Source of the DNA: Planktothrix tepida PCC 9214
GTDB lineage: Bacteria; Cyanobacteriota; Cyanobacteriia; Cyanobacteriales; Microcoleaceae
Direction of reading: 5' to 3'
Assembly (NCBI RefSeq): GCF_900009145.1
Contig: NZ_LN889813.1
Coordinates: 762,972-826,971 of the forward strand
Length of the DNA stretch: 64,000 nucleotides
Below the pieces are notes generated by a model. The model was not told the DNA's origin. It did not search any database and was given only the letters and a program-made list of their open reading frames with translations. This document shows, one piece after another, positions 1-8,898 of the stretch. Within the stretch, counting starts at the first letter, position 1; each line of letters opens with the position of its first letter. A program made the translations under genes and the position numbers.

Positions 1-2
1 CA

Positions 3-560
3 GATCATGACCGAATTATTCAGATTAATGCAGCTTATGAAGTATTAAGTGATCCACAAAAACGCCAATCCTATGATCGACAACTGGGTTTAGAAGTTAA
101 TCCGTATTCTAACGGTTTTGAACCCTCGATTTCTAAAAAACAACAACAAAAAGCTACGGAAGCTGATGCAGAATTAAACGGTTGGATTAATAAAGTTTAT
201 AAACCCATTAATCGTTCGATTAATCAAATTTTAAAGCCTCTAAAATCGGAAGTCAATAAATTATCTGCCGATCCCTTTGATGATGAATTAATGGAAGCTT
301 TTCAAGCTTATATAGAATTGTGTAGAAACGCTCTCAATAAAGCTCAACAATTATTCCGTTCTCAAAAAAATCCCTCCCCTGTCGCTGGAGTTGCAGCCCA
401 TATTTATTATACCCTCAATCACTTAGATGACGGACTCAATGAATTAGAAACATTTACCCTCAATTATGATGATTCTTCTCTACACACAGGTCAAGAATTC
501 TTTAGGATTGCCTCTCGTTTACGTCGAGAAGCCCAGGAAGAAATGAAAAAAATTTGCTAA
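3..560 (+). CDS. J-domain (DnaJ-like) protein, 3' part only
   Basis: The reading frame is open from base 3 and runs without a stop to the TAA at 558-560, so the gene starts before the window. The first visible residues (DHDRIIQINAAYEVLSDPQK, then RQSYDRQLG) match helices III-IV of a J domain; the HPD motif itself lies outside. After about 40 residues comes a non-J tail of about 140 residues, mostly helical and rich in Gln, Asn and Leu, with no glycine-rich or zinc-finger region. This makes it a type III J protein rather than true DnaJ. Its role, presumably stimulating a DnaK partner, is inferred from the family. An in-frame ATG at 291 is internal and should not be taken as the start. Confidence 0.8.
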   Translation, partial: DHDRIIQINAAYEVLSDPQKRQSYDRQLGLEVNPYSNGFEPSISKKQQQKATEADAELNGWINKVYKPINRSINQILKPLKSEVNKLSADPFDDELMEAFQAYIELCRNALNKAQQLFRSQKNPSPVAGVAAHIYYTLNHLDDGLNELETFTLNYDDSSLHTGQEFFRIASRLRREAQEEMKKIC

Positions 561-614
561 TATATAAAGGTGTTATAGTTTAACCTATCTAGCGATCAGC
601 AACAGGAGAATTAA

Positions 615-686
615 TTATTATGTCACCAACAAGATGTGCTTCCGGGGTTTGTATTAGATTTGCAAGAAATTTGGAATATCGGTTAA
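615..686 (+). pseudogene. 3' remnant of a Uma2 (DUF820) family gene
   Basis: In the frame ending at the TAA 684-686 the sequence reads QQDVLPGFVLDLQEIWNIG. This is the typical C-terminal signature of Uma2 proteins (LPGF.LD..EIW). A stop at 612-614 lies directly upstream in frame, and no nuclease core (PD...E.K) precedes it. It is a gene tail left behind, not an expressed gene. Two intact Uma2 genes lie elsewhere in this window, at 11305 and 54790. Confidence 0.6.
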
Positions 687-715
687 AATATAGAAATACT
701 AATTAGTTAGGAAAT

Positions 716-886
716 TCAAAAATCAAGTTGTAGATCTGAATTTTTAACAGTTACTAATTGCTGCGGACAGATTACAGTAATTCTTGATGTGAGTGCAAAA
801 TCACTAGGATTAAAGGTTAGAATATGTGTAATATTATTGGCAAGCATGACGGCAATAAGGCGAACATCGTGAGTACGTTTTCCCAT
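716..886 (-). pseudogene. C-terminal remnant of a PIN-domain (VapC-like) toxin gene
   Basis: On the minus strand, 56 codons from the ATG at 884-886 to the TGA at 716-718 read MGKRTHDVRLIAVMLANN, ITHILTFNPSDFA, then ITVICPQQLV. This is the second half of a PIN-domain ribonuclease: the HD.RL helix, the LTFN..DF strand and the final ITV..P. The N-terminal half with the first acidic residues is absent. The frame stays open a little further upstream but runs into the ISL3 end at 891. No matching N-terminal half is found beyond the other end of the element, so this is not a simple clean insertion. Confidence 0.65.
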
Positions 887-908
887 GACTGGCTCTCCTG
901 AATAAATA

Positions 909-940
909 GTGTAAAATGTAGCGTAAGCTACGTTTTACAC
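909..940. repeat. 32-bp near-palindrome at the left end of the ISL3 element
   Basis: The sequence from GTGTAAAA to TTTTACAC folds back on itself, with a GTAGC/GCTAC inner arm and one mismatched pair. It lies just inside the left inverted repeat and ends 11 bp before the transposase ATG at 952. It could act as a terminator of outside transcription or as a transposase binding site; both are inference. Confidence 0.5.
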
Positions 941-951
941 TCCGACTGAAT

Positions 952-2101
952 ATGGACTTTCAATTAGAACGCTTGCTCAACCTCCCGAATATTACGGTGT
1001 TCAGTTGCCAAGAACAAGAAGGTTTTGTTGTTCTTAAGTTAGAATTATTAAACGAGGGAATTACTTGTCCACATTGTCAAAGTTATACCGATCATATTCA
1101 TCAAACTCGCTCAATGTTAATTCGAGATCTATCTATTTGTGGGCAGGGAGTTTATTTGCATCTTCCCCGTCGCCAATTTTATTGTGCTGGATGTAAAAAA
1201 TATCCAACAGAACCCTTAGAATTTGTAGAGAAAAGGAGGAATTACACCATTCGTTATGAAGAATATATCTATGAAAGAGTTAAAGAATTAACTGTAGAGC
1301 AAGTCAGCCAGAACGAACAATTAAGCCCTCATCAAGTGGGAAGTATCTTTCAAAGAATCGCCCTTCAGAAAAAAAAGCTGGGGAGAGCCGGAAAAATTAA
1401 GCTTAGATGAATTCAGCCGTCAAAAAGGAAAAAGAAACTTTGTTACTGTAGTAAGTGATCTATCGAATGGTTCGTTATTAGAAGTTATTGATTCTCATAA
1501 AAGTTCAGAGATTATCGAAGTGTTAAAGCAGCAACCCGAATCAATGAGAGCCAAGGTCAAAGAGGTTTCTGTGGATATGTGGGGAGGATTTAAAAAAGTG
1601 ATTCGGGAAGTTTTTCCTAATGCTTTAATTGTCATTGACCGATTTCATGTGATGAAGTTAGTCAACAGTTCTCTGAATCAACTTCGACTTAAATTAGAAC
1701 TAAAAGGCTTAAAAAATCGGTGCTTACTGCTCAAAAATTATGTCGATTTAACCCCCGAAGAGAGAAGTGATCTGAAACTGTTGTTAAAGGCCTCCCCCTG
1801 TTTGAGTATCGCTTATGAATTAAAAGAGGAACTCCGAGATATTTATGAAAGCAGTACAACGGTTCTTATGGGAATGAGAAGATTAAAGAAATGGCTCAAT
1901 TCGGCTCTTATTGTTTTTGGAAAAACCGCCCAAACTCTTAAACACCATCTTCCCGATATTTGCCATTATTTTATTAATCGAACAACCAGTGGAGTTATGG
2001 AGGGATTAAATAACCGGATCAAATTAATTCTTCGTCAAAGCTATGGCTTCAAAAATTTTGAGATGATGCGTGAAAAGCTACTAGCTTGTCTTTCTTTATA
2101 A
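952..2101 (+). pseudogene. ISL3-family transposase, broken by a +1 frameshift
   Basis: The first frame (952-1410) carries the N-terminal zinc-binding part, with a CPHC pair and a later CAGC pair, and the helix-turn-helix linker. The second frame, open from about 1370 to the TAA at 2099-2101, carries the catalytic DDE core: VTVVSD near 1440, LIVIDRFHVMK near 1630, and the Glu in SGVMEGLNNR near 1990. The two parts meet at a run of eight A residues at 1369-1376, where skipping one A restores a single protein of about 380 residues. This is the usual length for the family. It is most simply an inactivating indel; slippage at the A run could still give some full-length product. Confidence 0.8.
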
Positions 2102-2314
2102 GATTTACTTATCACCATAGGTACAGGAGAACCATGGTGGGGTAGAATTCTATTGATTATATCCTAAGCTTAGTTTCTTTTAGTTTAAGAAATCGAATTT
2201 TTGACCGTTCTTGAGCAACTGAAACAAGATTTTTTTATGAAAGTTGAGTTTTTTCTAAAAAAAGCTTAGAATAAATTTACATAACTTAACAACAGCAATC
2301 TGGCTTGCATTTTT

Positions 2315-3187
2315 ATGGAATGCGTGATCACTCGTCGGGCGCAATTTTCCGCTAGTCATCGGTATTGGTTGCCCGAATTGAGCGCCGCCGAGAACATTGA
2401 GCGGTTTGGCCTCACATCCCGCGCCCCTGGACACGGACATAACTATGTTTTGTATGTGTCAATGGTGGGAGAACTCGATGAATATGGTATGGTGCTGAAC
2501 CTATCGGATGTCAAACACACCCTAAAACAGGAAGTTACCGACCATTTAGACTTCGCCCATCTTAATGATGTTTGGCCGGAATTTCAGCAAACCCTACCCA
2601 CTACGGAAGCTCTAGCACGGGCAATTTGGCATCGGTTAGCCCCCCATCTTCCCCTAACGAATATTCAACTATTTGAACATCCTGAACTCTGGGCAGACTA
2701 TCAAGGAAACGGCATGGAAGCTTATCTAACACTTAGTACACATTTTAGCGCCGCCCATCGGCTGGCTCATCCCGACCTCAGTTTTGAGGACAATTGCGAA
2801 ATTTATGGCAAATGTGCCCGCCCTAACGGTCATGGTCATAATTATCATTTAGAAGTCACGGTGAAAGGAGAAATTGATCCTCGTACAGGGATGATTGTAA
2901 AATTAGAAAGTTTACAAAAAGTGATTGATGATTATGTGGTAGAACCCTTTGATCATACTTTTTTAAATAAAGATATTCCCCATTTCGCTAAAGTTGTGCC
3001 AACGGCTGAAAATATTGCGGTTCATATTCGAGATTTATTGCAAAATCCCATTCAAGAATTAAGGGCAAAATTGCATAAAGTTAAATTGATTGAAAGTCCG
3101 AATAATTCCTGTGAAGTCTATTGTACAAATACAGAATCTGAGCCTAAAACACTTCAAGTAAAACAACCTGTATTAGCAAAGGTTTAA
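2315..3187 (+). CDS. Two-domain 6-pyruvoyl-tetrahydropterin / 6-carboxytetrahydropterin synthase (QueD-like)
   Basis: The protein is 290 aa, about twice a normal QueD, with two PTPS folds in tandem. Domain 1 (1-130) has zinc ligands H15 (FSASHRY) and H40, H42 (GHGHNY). Domain 2 (135-275) has H148 (FSAAHRL), H173 and H175. The nucleophilic Cys before the HGH motif is present only in domain 2 (C167 in YGKCARPNGHGHNY); domain 1 has TSRAPGHGH there. The family makes pterin or 7-deazaguanine (queuosine) precursors from dihydroneopterin triphosphate. The second domain is probably the catalytic one. No clear Shine-Dalgarno precedes the ATG, and no other queuosine gene is adjacent. Confidence 0.85.
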   Translation: MECVITRRAQFSASHRYWLPELSAAENIERFGLTSRAPGHGHNYVLYVSMVGELDEYGMVLNLSDVKHTLKQEVTDHLDFAHLNDVWPEFQQTLPTTEALARAIWHRLAPHLPLTNIQLFEHPELWADYQGNGMEAYLTLSTHFSAAHRLAHPDLSFEDNCEIYGKCARPNGHGHNYHLEVTVKGEIDPRTGMIVKLESLQKVIDDYVVEPFDHTFLNKDIPHFAKVVPTAENIAVHIRDLLQNPIQELRAKLHKVKLIESPNNSCEVYCTNTESEPKTLQVKQPVLAKV

Positions 3188-3209
3188 TTAGGGGGTTGAA
3201 AACTCAAGC

Positions 3210-3270
3210 AACCGGGTTTCTAGTCATCATCTCTTGGAAAAATCAGGAGTTTTGGTCAAGAAACCCGGTT
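3210..3270. repeat. Inverted pair of the CCGGGTTTCT interspersed element
   Basis: AACCGGGTTTCT at 3210-3221 and its perfect reverse complement AGAAACCCGGTT at 3259-3270 face each other across 37 bp, downstream of the QueD-like gene. They could form a hairpin that terminates it. The same sequence recurs at 10430, 10480, 33658 and 60205 in this window. Confidence 0.7.
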
Positions 3271-3408
3271 TCTGTATCAGTCCTAAAATCCTGACAAAGC
3301 TCTGTCAATTCGTAATATAGACTAGCACACCCAAATTCCACATCCCTTTCCTGTTGTTGAGTTTTATAAAGGGTTGGCAAAACTTTTATCCCACACGAGT
3401 TGACACCT

Positions 3409-5379
3409 ATGCGGTTATCGACAGTTACCCTTTTAACCTTAGCGGCTTTTGTTGCTCAAGACTCCTCAACTGAGGCGAGTCCTATTCCTAATCAGGCGAC
3501 AAATGCTTTACCTCATGCTTCCGAGTCGAGTCAAGCTGCTAATCCGGTCGAGATGATGGCATTAACTCCTAGTTTAGCAGTTAGTATTCCCGAAATGATG
3601 GAAAGTCCATCCTTTTCCTCAACGGAATTTTCTCCAAAAGATCTTACCTCTGTATCTATCACAAATGTACTTGATCAAACTTGGTTAGCGGAATTGGTTA
3701 AAATCGGTAATGGGGAACACCAAAGCCAGATAAAAAGCCCGATTTCTGTTGCACAACTGAGTCCGAGTTCCGCGTTAAATTATGAGTTTAGTCAAACCAT
3801 TACTTTACTGAATACTTTATTAATTGTTGCCACCTTAGTTCCCAGTATAACAATTTTATTCTTTTGGTTAGTCCGTCGTTTGATTGTTAAAGAAATTGTG
3901 GCTCAAGCCCAGAAAAAATTAAATCATATTGATAATTTAGAAGCCCAATTAAAAGCGTCTAAACAACGCTATCAACAGTTAATTAAAGAATTAGAGTTTC
4001 AAATTACAACGACCCAGGAATCAATTAATTTTTTAAATCGGGAAGCGAAGGTTTCTAAATCTTCTATTGAACAGGTAGAAACCCTCAAATCTCAATTTAT
4101 TTTACGTTTACAAGGAATGATTTCTGAGGTTCAAGACCTCAAAGAGCAAGCATTAAAAGAATTAGAAGAAAAAACCAGAGAAACAAAACAATCTATCCTT
4201 CCTGAAACATCCGTTTCGTTGAATGGTTTATCTCCCTCTTCCCCTTCAACAGAATCTTTACCTAAACAATCCATTAATTCTAGTATTGTACAGACAACGA
4301 AACCTTCTCAATCTTCTGAATCTATGATTGCGGATGATTATTTAAAAAAAGGGGAAGCTTTCTTACTTGAAGGCCAGTTTAATCAGGCTTTAAATTGTTT
4401 AGGACAAGCAATTAAAGCCAATTCCCAGTTAGGGGAAGCTTGGTTTAAAAAAGCAACAATTTTAGGTCGATTACAACGGTATAATGAAGCTTTGATTGCT
4501 TATGAGAAATATCTAAATTTATACCCGGATAAATATGAAGGTTGGTATAATCGAGGTAATATTTTAGTCCGCTTACAACGGTATAACGAAGCTATTGAAT
4601 CTTATGATAAAGCGATTAAAATCAAACCAAATGATTATGAATCATGGCATAATCGAGGGGCAATTTTGAAAAAATTTAAACGATTTGATGAAGCTTTAGA
4701 ATCTTACAATAAAGCTTTAGAAATTTCTCCTGATAAATATGAAATCCTGCACAATCGAGGTAACGTTTTAGCAAAGTTACAACGCTATGAAGAAGCGATC
4801 GCTTCTTATCAACAAGCCATCAAACTCAATCCTAACAAGTGGGAATTATGGTCAAATCAAGCTAATGCTTTATCAGCTTTAGAACGTTATGAAGAAGCAT
4901 TAGAAGCATTAGAAAAAGCTTTAGATTTAAAACCAAATCATTTTGAACTGTTGAAAACTCAAGGTAATCTTTTAGGGAAATTAAATCGAAATTCAGAAGC
5001 TTTAGATGCCTATCAAAAAGCAATACAGATTAAACCTGATAGTTATGAAACTTGTTTCCAGTATGGAGAAAATTTAGTAAAATTAAAACACTATGCAGAA
5101 GCGATTACTCTGTATGAACAAGCCATTAATTTAAAACCTGATTCCGCAGCATCCTGGCGTTCTAAAGGAATGTGTTTAGAAAAATTAGAACAATATTCTG
5201 AAGCTTTGGCTTCCTATGATGCAGCCCTTTCCTGTCAGTCTGATGATGCAGAAACCTGGCGTTATCGCGGATCTTTATTATCTAAATTAAAACAATATCC
5301 TGAAGCTATTTCATCATTAGGAAAAGCAATTTCTATTCAAAAAGAACTCAGAACTGCCAAAAATCCTGCTATTAGTTGA
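3409..5379 (+). CDS. Membrane-anchored TPR-repeat protein
   Basis: This protein of 656 aa begins with a signal-like stretch (MRLSTVTLLTLAAFVAQ). A Ser/Pro-rich region and one strong transmembrane helix at about residues 133-157 (LLNTLLIVATLVPSITILFF) follow, with RR just after it. A Glu/Lys/Gln-rich coiled coil spans about 170-260. From about residue 305 there are some ten consecutive 34-residue TPR units, recognisable by W..RG..L..L.RY.EA...Y..A....P. The TPRs would form a protein-binding scaffold on one face of the membrane; the partner is unknown. I take the ATG at 3409 rather than the TTG at 3400. The gene stands alone with a hairpin downstream. Confidence 0.8.
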   Translation: MRLSTVTLLTLAAFVAQDSSTEASPIPNQATNALPHASESSQAANPVEMMALTPSLAVSIPEMMESPSFSSTEFSPKDLTSVSITNVLDQTWLAELVKIGNGEHQSQIKSPISVAQLSPSSALNYEFSQTITLLNTLLIVATLVPSITILFFWLVRRLIVKEIVAQAQKKLNHIDNLEAQLKASKQRYQQLIKELEFQITTTQESINFLNREAKVSKSSIEQVETLKSQFILRLQGMISEVQDLKEQALKELEEKTRETKQSILPETSVSLNGLSPSSPSTESLPKQSINSSIVQTTKPSQSSESMIADDYLKKGEAFLLEGQFNQALNCLGQAIKANSQLGEAWFKKATILGRLQRYNEALIAYEKYLNLYPDKYEGWYNRGNILVRLQRYNEAIESYDKAIKIKPNDYESWHNRGAILKKFKRFDEALESYNKALEISPDKYEILHNRGNVLAKLQRYEEAIASYQQAIKLNPNKWELWSNQANALSALERYEEALEALEKALDLKPNHFELLKTQGNLLGKLNRNSEALDAYQKAIQIKPDSYETCFQYGENLVKLKHYAEAITLYEQAINLKPDSAASWRSKGMCLEKLEQYSEALASYDAALSCQSDDAETWRYRGSLLSKLKQYPEAISSLGKAISIQKELRTAKNPAIS

Positions 5380-5388
5380 GCTTCCTAA

Positions 5389-5411
5389 CCCTCCCCTGAA
5401 TGAGGAGAGGG
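5389..5411. terminator. Hairpin after the TPR gene
   Basis: CCCTCCCCT at 5389-5397 pairs with AGGAGAGGG at 5403-5411 with one mismatch and a 5-nt loop, ten bases after the TPR stop codon. No strong T run follows, so it may be an interspersed repeat acting as a weak terminator. Confidence 0.4.
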
Positions 5412-5899
5412 CTAGGGATAAAGTTAAACATTATTATCACAAATCATAACAACCGTTAGGGAAAGAGTACCTGAAAGAGTCTAACTTTCATTAAATTAGA
5501 TGTAAGTGACTTAATCGGGCTTTAAATCGAGCCGGATTTAAAGAATTAGTGGGTAAAGTTTCCCCTGTTAAAATTATAGTTTTCAAAATGCCAAAATGAA
5601 CTTCCAATAGATCAAATCTTTGGCGTTCAAGTGCGGGACAACCCCATTGAGTTGAACGACGATGGAAACAGGGTTGCAGAGTTTGGGAAACAGGAATACA
5701 AGAGAGTGGCTGGGATTGAGATTGCATAGATTTAATACAGTGGCTATTCCCCTCAATCATGTCTGTGTAAGTTCTGGAATTCTGTGGTAACAATCTCAAT
5801 CCTTCGTGAATTTGATCCGTAAAACCACTGTATTAGATCAAAGTTAAAATAAGGCTAGGATCGGATTACTCGGTGATTAACATCACAACAACCGTGAAA
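5412..5899. other. Intergenic stretch with no convincing gene
   Basis: A 102-codon reverse frame (5491-5799) is open here, but I do not recognise its product and it has no Shine-Dalgarno sequence. A perfect 11-bp inverted pair, TAATACAGTGG at 5733-5743 and CCACTGTATTA at 5824-5834, lies at its upstream side and could be an operator or a repeat remnant. Nothing else is supported. Confidence 0.4.
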
Positions 5900-6601
5900 T
5901 TACCAAGGAATCGGTTGGCGATCGCGCCAAAATCCTCCAGTCGGTGTATCATCAGTGCGTGTAGCTAACCAAACAACCGTATCCGCCCCTTGTTCAGGAG
6001 TACGGGGTGCATTCGGGCCACCCATATCGGTTTTGACCCACCCTGGACAAATAGAATTCACTGTAATCCCACTACCTTGGAGTTGAGCCGCTAAAATGGT
6101 GGTTAAGCCATTTAAGGCAACTTTAGACAGGCGATAGGCGACTGCATCACTTCCCATGGTGCTGAGTTGACCCATTCCCGAAGACACATTAATAATTCGT
6201 CCTGTGTTGTGAATTTGCATCAAAGGAATGAAGGCTTGACAAACAAGTAAAACTCCATAAACATTGGTTTCCATTGCTAACCGAACTGTTTCTAAATCGG
6301 TACTTAAAATATTGTTTTGGGGAGGGTCAGGATAAATTCCAGCATTATTAACAAGAATATCAAGACGACCAAATTCTTGACGAACCCATTCTGCTAACTG
6401 TTGACTACTTTGTTTTTCTGTCACGGTTAGAGGAGCAGAAATCACATCTAATCCCTGAGATTTAAGTTCTTCCGCCGCTATTTTTCCCTTTTCGGGATCA
6501 CGACTGGTTAAAATAATTTTAATCGAATGTTGAGCCAGTTGGCGACAGGTTTCAAATCCGATTCCTCGATTTGCACCCGTTACAACAGCAATTTTTGACA
6601 T
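5900..6601 (-). CDS. Short-chain dehydrogenase/reductase
   Basis: This protein of 233 aa is a classical-length SDR with a Rossmann fold. The cofactor loop TGANRGIG is at residues 8-15, NNAG at 85-88, the catalytic Ser at 140-141 (INVSSG), and the YxxxK pair at Y156 and K160. The Arg/Ser-rich loop after strand 2 (TSRD) suggests NADP(H) preference. The protein resembles the plant carbonyl-reductase-like subgroup. The substrate cannot be told from sequence. The ATG at 6599-6601 follows a purine-rich GGAAA stretch. The gene is divergent from the RibD-C gene, sharing a 125-bp promoter region. Confidence 0.85.
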   Translation of the reverse strand: MSKIAVVTGANRGIGFETCRQLAQHSIKIILTSRDPEKGKIAAEELKSQGLDVISAPLTVTEKQSSQQLAEWVRQEFGRLDILVNNAGIYPDPPQNNILSTDLETVRLAMETNVYGVLLVCQAFIPLMQIHNTGRIINVSSGMGQLSTMGSDAVAYRLSKVALNGLTTILAAQLQGSGITVNSICPGWVKTDMGGPNAPRTPEQGADTVVWLATRTDDTPTGGFWRDRQPIPW

Positions 6602-6726
6602 ATTTTTGCTTTCCCAGGAAATTAAACAGATGGTTTAATTTTAAAGCAGAGTTAATCTGTTTTGTCATCCTCCCAAGAATAGATTATACAACTGTAAAAA
6701 ACTCAGTTTCTGCATTGAGATAGTCT

Positions 6727-7437
6727 ATGAATTTTCAACCCCTGATCAACCGACCCCATACAACCGTTATTTTAGCGATGAGTGCTGATGGTAAAATTTC
6801 AGATGAAGGGCGATCGCCTGCTCGATTTGGTTCTGAACAAGATAAACGACATTTAGAACAACAAGTTGCACAAATGGATGGGGTTTTATTCGGTGCTGGA
6901 ACTTTAAATGCTTATCAAACTACAATCAGAATTACCGATCCTGAATTATTAGAAACCCGAAAACAACAAGGAAAACCTTCTCAACCGATTCAAATTGTGG
7001 TGTCTGGTTCAGGAGAGATTAATCCCAATTTTCGTTTTTTTCAACAACCTGTTCCTCATTGGTTATTAACAACAACAAGAGGTCAAGAATTATGGCAGAC
7101 AACAGCAGGGTTTGACAAAATTATCATTGCTGACAATAATTTTAATGAAATTGACTGGATAATAGCGTTTGAACAATTCCAAAAATTAGGATTAAAACGA
7201 TTAGGAATATTAGGCGGAGGTCAACTTATTTTTACTTTATTAAAACAGAATTTAATTGATGAATTCTGGTTAACGATTTGTCCGTTAATTTTAGCGGGGA
7301 AAAATTCACCCACTCCCGCCGATGGAGATGGATTTTTATCCTCTGTTGCTCCCCGTTTGCAATTATTAGAGGTTAAAACCCTTGGTCAGGAAGTGTTTTT
7401 ACATTATCAAGTGAGTTACACTACCTTACAGGAATAA
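6727..7437 (+). CDS. RibD C-terminal domain (dihydrofolate-reductase-fold) protein
   Basis: This protein of 236 aa consists of one RibD-C / DHFR-like reductase domain without the N-terminal deaminase of RibD. Recognisable elements are TTVILAMSADGKI at the N terminus, MDGVLFGAGTL for the nucleotide-binding turn, and LGILGGGQLIFTLLKQNLIDEFWLTI for the second NADPH-binding glycine loop. Family members reduce ribosylamino-pyrimidines in riboflavin synthesis, but stand-alone cyanobacterial copies often have unknown substrates. The gene starts 125 bp from the divergent SDR gene and is followed after 27 bp by the acyltransferase gene, probably in one transcript. Confidence 0.8.
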   Translation: MNFQPLINRPHTTVILAMSADGKISDEGRSPARFGSEQDKRHLEQQVAQMDGVLFGAGTLNAYQTTIRITDPELLETRKQQGKPSQPIQIVVSGSGEINPNFRFFQQPVPHWLLTTTRGQELWQTTAGFDKIIIADNNFNEIDWIIAFEQFQKLGLKRLGILGGGQLIFTLLKQNLIDEFWLTICPLILAGKNSPTPADGDGFLSSVAPRLQLLEVKTLGQEVFLHYQVSYTTLQE

Positions 7438-7464
7438 TGCGTCCCTAATCATTCTTGAGACAAC

Positions 7465-8637
7465 ATGGTAAAACCCTTAACATCCTCTTATTCTACCCGT
7501 TGGATTAATACGGTTGCCGAAGTCCCTCAAACGGCTTGGGATGCCCTTGCCCAATCCTTAATCACGCCCTTTTTTGAGTGGGATTGGTTGCATAATATTG
7601 AATCATCAGGAAGCGCCACTGGACGCACAGGTTGGCTACCCCATCATTTAACAGTATGGCGAGATCAACAATTAGTTGGAATTGCACCTTTATATGTTAA
7701 AGGGCATAGTCGAGGGGAATTTGTGTTTGATAATCAATGGGCGGATGTTGCCCATCAATTAGGAATTGAATATTATCCCAAACTATTAGGAATGTCGCCT
7801 TTTACTCCGGCAGAAGGCTATCGATTTCTGATTGCACCGGGAGAAAATGAAGAAGAAATTACAGAGTTAATGGTGCATTCTATTGATCAATTTTGCATTG
7901 GAAATAAAATTTCTGGCTGTAATTTTCTCTATGTTGATCCAGAGTGGAAACCGATGTTAGAAAAGTTAGGTTTTGCTTCTTGGTTGCACCATAGTTATAT
8001 TTGGCAGAACCAAGAATATCAAACCTTTGATGATTATTTAAAAGGTTTTAATGCCAATCAGCGTCGCAATATTAAACGGGAACGTAAAGCAGTTAATCAA
8101 GCCGGATTACAACTCCAAACCCTGACAGGGGATGAAATTCCTAAAGCTTATTTCTCTCAAATGTATCACTTTTATGCCAGTACCTGTGATAAATTCGGTT
8201 GGTGGGGAAGTAAATATTTAACTCGCAAATTTTTTGAAGAATTACATCATAATTATCGCCATCGAGTGGTATTTGTTGCAGCGTTTGATGACACGAATCA
8301 ACATCAACCTGTGGGAATGTCCTTTTGTTTAACGAAAAGTGATCGCTTATATGGTCGTTATTGGGGAAGTGTTCAAGATATTGATTGTTTACATTTTGAT
8401 GCTTGTTATTATTCTCCCATAGAATGGGCAATTAATAACGGAATTTCAATTTTTGATCCGGGTGCTGGAGGTCGTCATAAAAAACGTCGAGGTTTTCCAG
8501 CTACACCGAATTATAGTTTACATCGATTTTATGATCAACGGTTGTCTAAAATTTTGCAATCTTATATTGGCAGAATTAACGATATGGAACAACAGGAGAT
8601 TGATTATATTAATCAGGATTTACCGTTTAGTCAGTAG
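7465..8637 (+). CDS. GNAT-fold acyltransferase of the DUF482 / FemAB-like family
   Basis: This protein of 390 aa matches the family often labelled 'peptidogalycan biosynthesis/recognition' (COG3146). Signatures are TPFFEWDWLHNIESSGSA near the N terminus, FNANQRRNIKRERKAV in the middle, YRHRVVFVAA, and SIFDPGAGGRHKKRRGF near the C terminus. The fold is a double GNAT domain, and the likely reaction is transfer of an acyl or aminoacyl group; the acceptor is unknown. It follows the RibD-C gene by 27 bp. It is full length for the family. Confidence 0.75.
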   Translation: MVKPLTSSYSTRWINTVAEVPQTAWDALAQSLITPFFEWDWLHNIESSGSATGRTGWLPHHLTVWRDQQLVGIAPLYVKGHSRGEFVFDNQWADVAHQLGIEYYPKLLGMSPFTPAEGYRFLIAPGENEEEITELMVHSIDQFCIGNKISGCNFLYVDPEWKPMLEKLGFASWLHHSYIWQNQEYQTFDDYLKGFNANQRRNIKRERKAVNQAGLQLQTLTGDEIPKAYFSQMYHFYASTCDKFGWWGSKYLTRKFFEELHHNYRHRVVFVAAFDDTNQHQPVGMSFCLTKSDRLYGRYWGSVQDIDCLHFDACYYSPIEWAINNGISIFDPGAGGRHKKRRGFPATPNYSLHRFYDQRLSKILQSYIGRINDMEQQEIDYINQDLPFSQ

Positions 8638-8716
8638 AAATTTGGTGCGTTGAATTAAATTTAAAAAGCTTTACATCTTTTGAATTTAAAAACGCAGCAA
8701 ATGGCAAGTTAATACT

Positions 8717-8743
8717 GTAGAGACGTGCTATGTCTCGTCTCTC
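8717..8743. repeat. Copy of the GTAGAGACG palindromic repeat (degenerate)
   Basis: This is an imperfect palindrome beginning GTAGAGACG and ending CGTCTCTCG. Other members of the family are at 38871, 50980 and 54743. Confidence 0.6.
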
Positions 8744-8784
8744 GTAATCCTATATTATTAACAAATTATTCAATAATTTATATT

Positions 8785-8800
8785 GAGTCCTGAAGGACTC
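8785..8800. repeat. Small hairpin GAGTCC-TGAA-GGACTC
   Basis: A perfect 6-bp stem with a TGAA loop lies about 100 bp upstream of the kinase gene. It may be a repeat remnant or part of the leader; nothing ties it to a known regulator. Confidence 0.4.
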
Positions 8801-8898
8801 ACTACGAGTGAGAAAAAGCGATCGCTATTTAGAATTCCTCTATTTTATGATAATATTGAATTTATTGCATCGTGCCATCCTCACCCCAGTCCTTAACC

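Larger units (their letters stand above)
891..2133 (+). mobile_element. ISL3-family insertion sequence (frameshifted)
   Basis: A transposase of ISL3 type is bracketed by imperfect 10-bp inverted ends, GGCTCTCCTG at 891-900 and CAGGAGAACC at 2124-2133. The GGCTCT start is typical of ISL3 ends. No convincing 8-bp target duplication flanks these ends (CCATGACT on the left, ATGGTGGG on the right), so the exact borders are uncertain or one flank has been rearranged. The element abuts the PIN-toxin remnant on its left. Confidence 0.65.

Noticed and set aside
883-2141. 8-bp target duplication around the ISL3 element
   Set aside because: The flanks CCATGACT and ATGGTGGG do not match. Either the borders are misjudged or one side was rearranged.
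5491-5799. 102-codon reverse open frame as a gene
   Set aside because: It has no Shine-Dalgarno sequence, no recognisable domain and odd composition. It overlaps one arm of an inverted repeat. I left it as unsupported.
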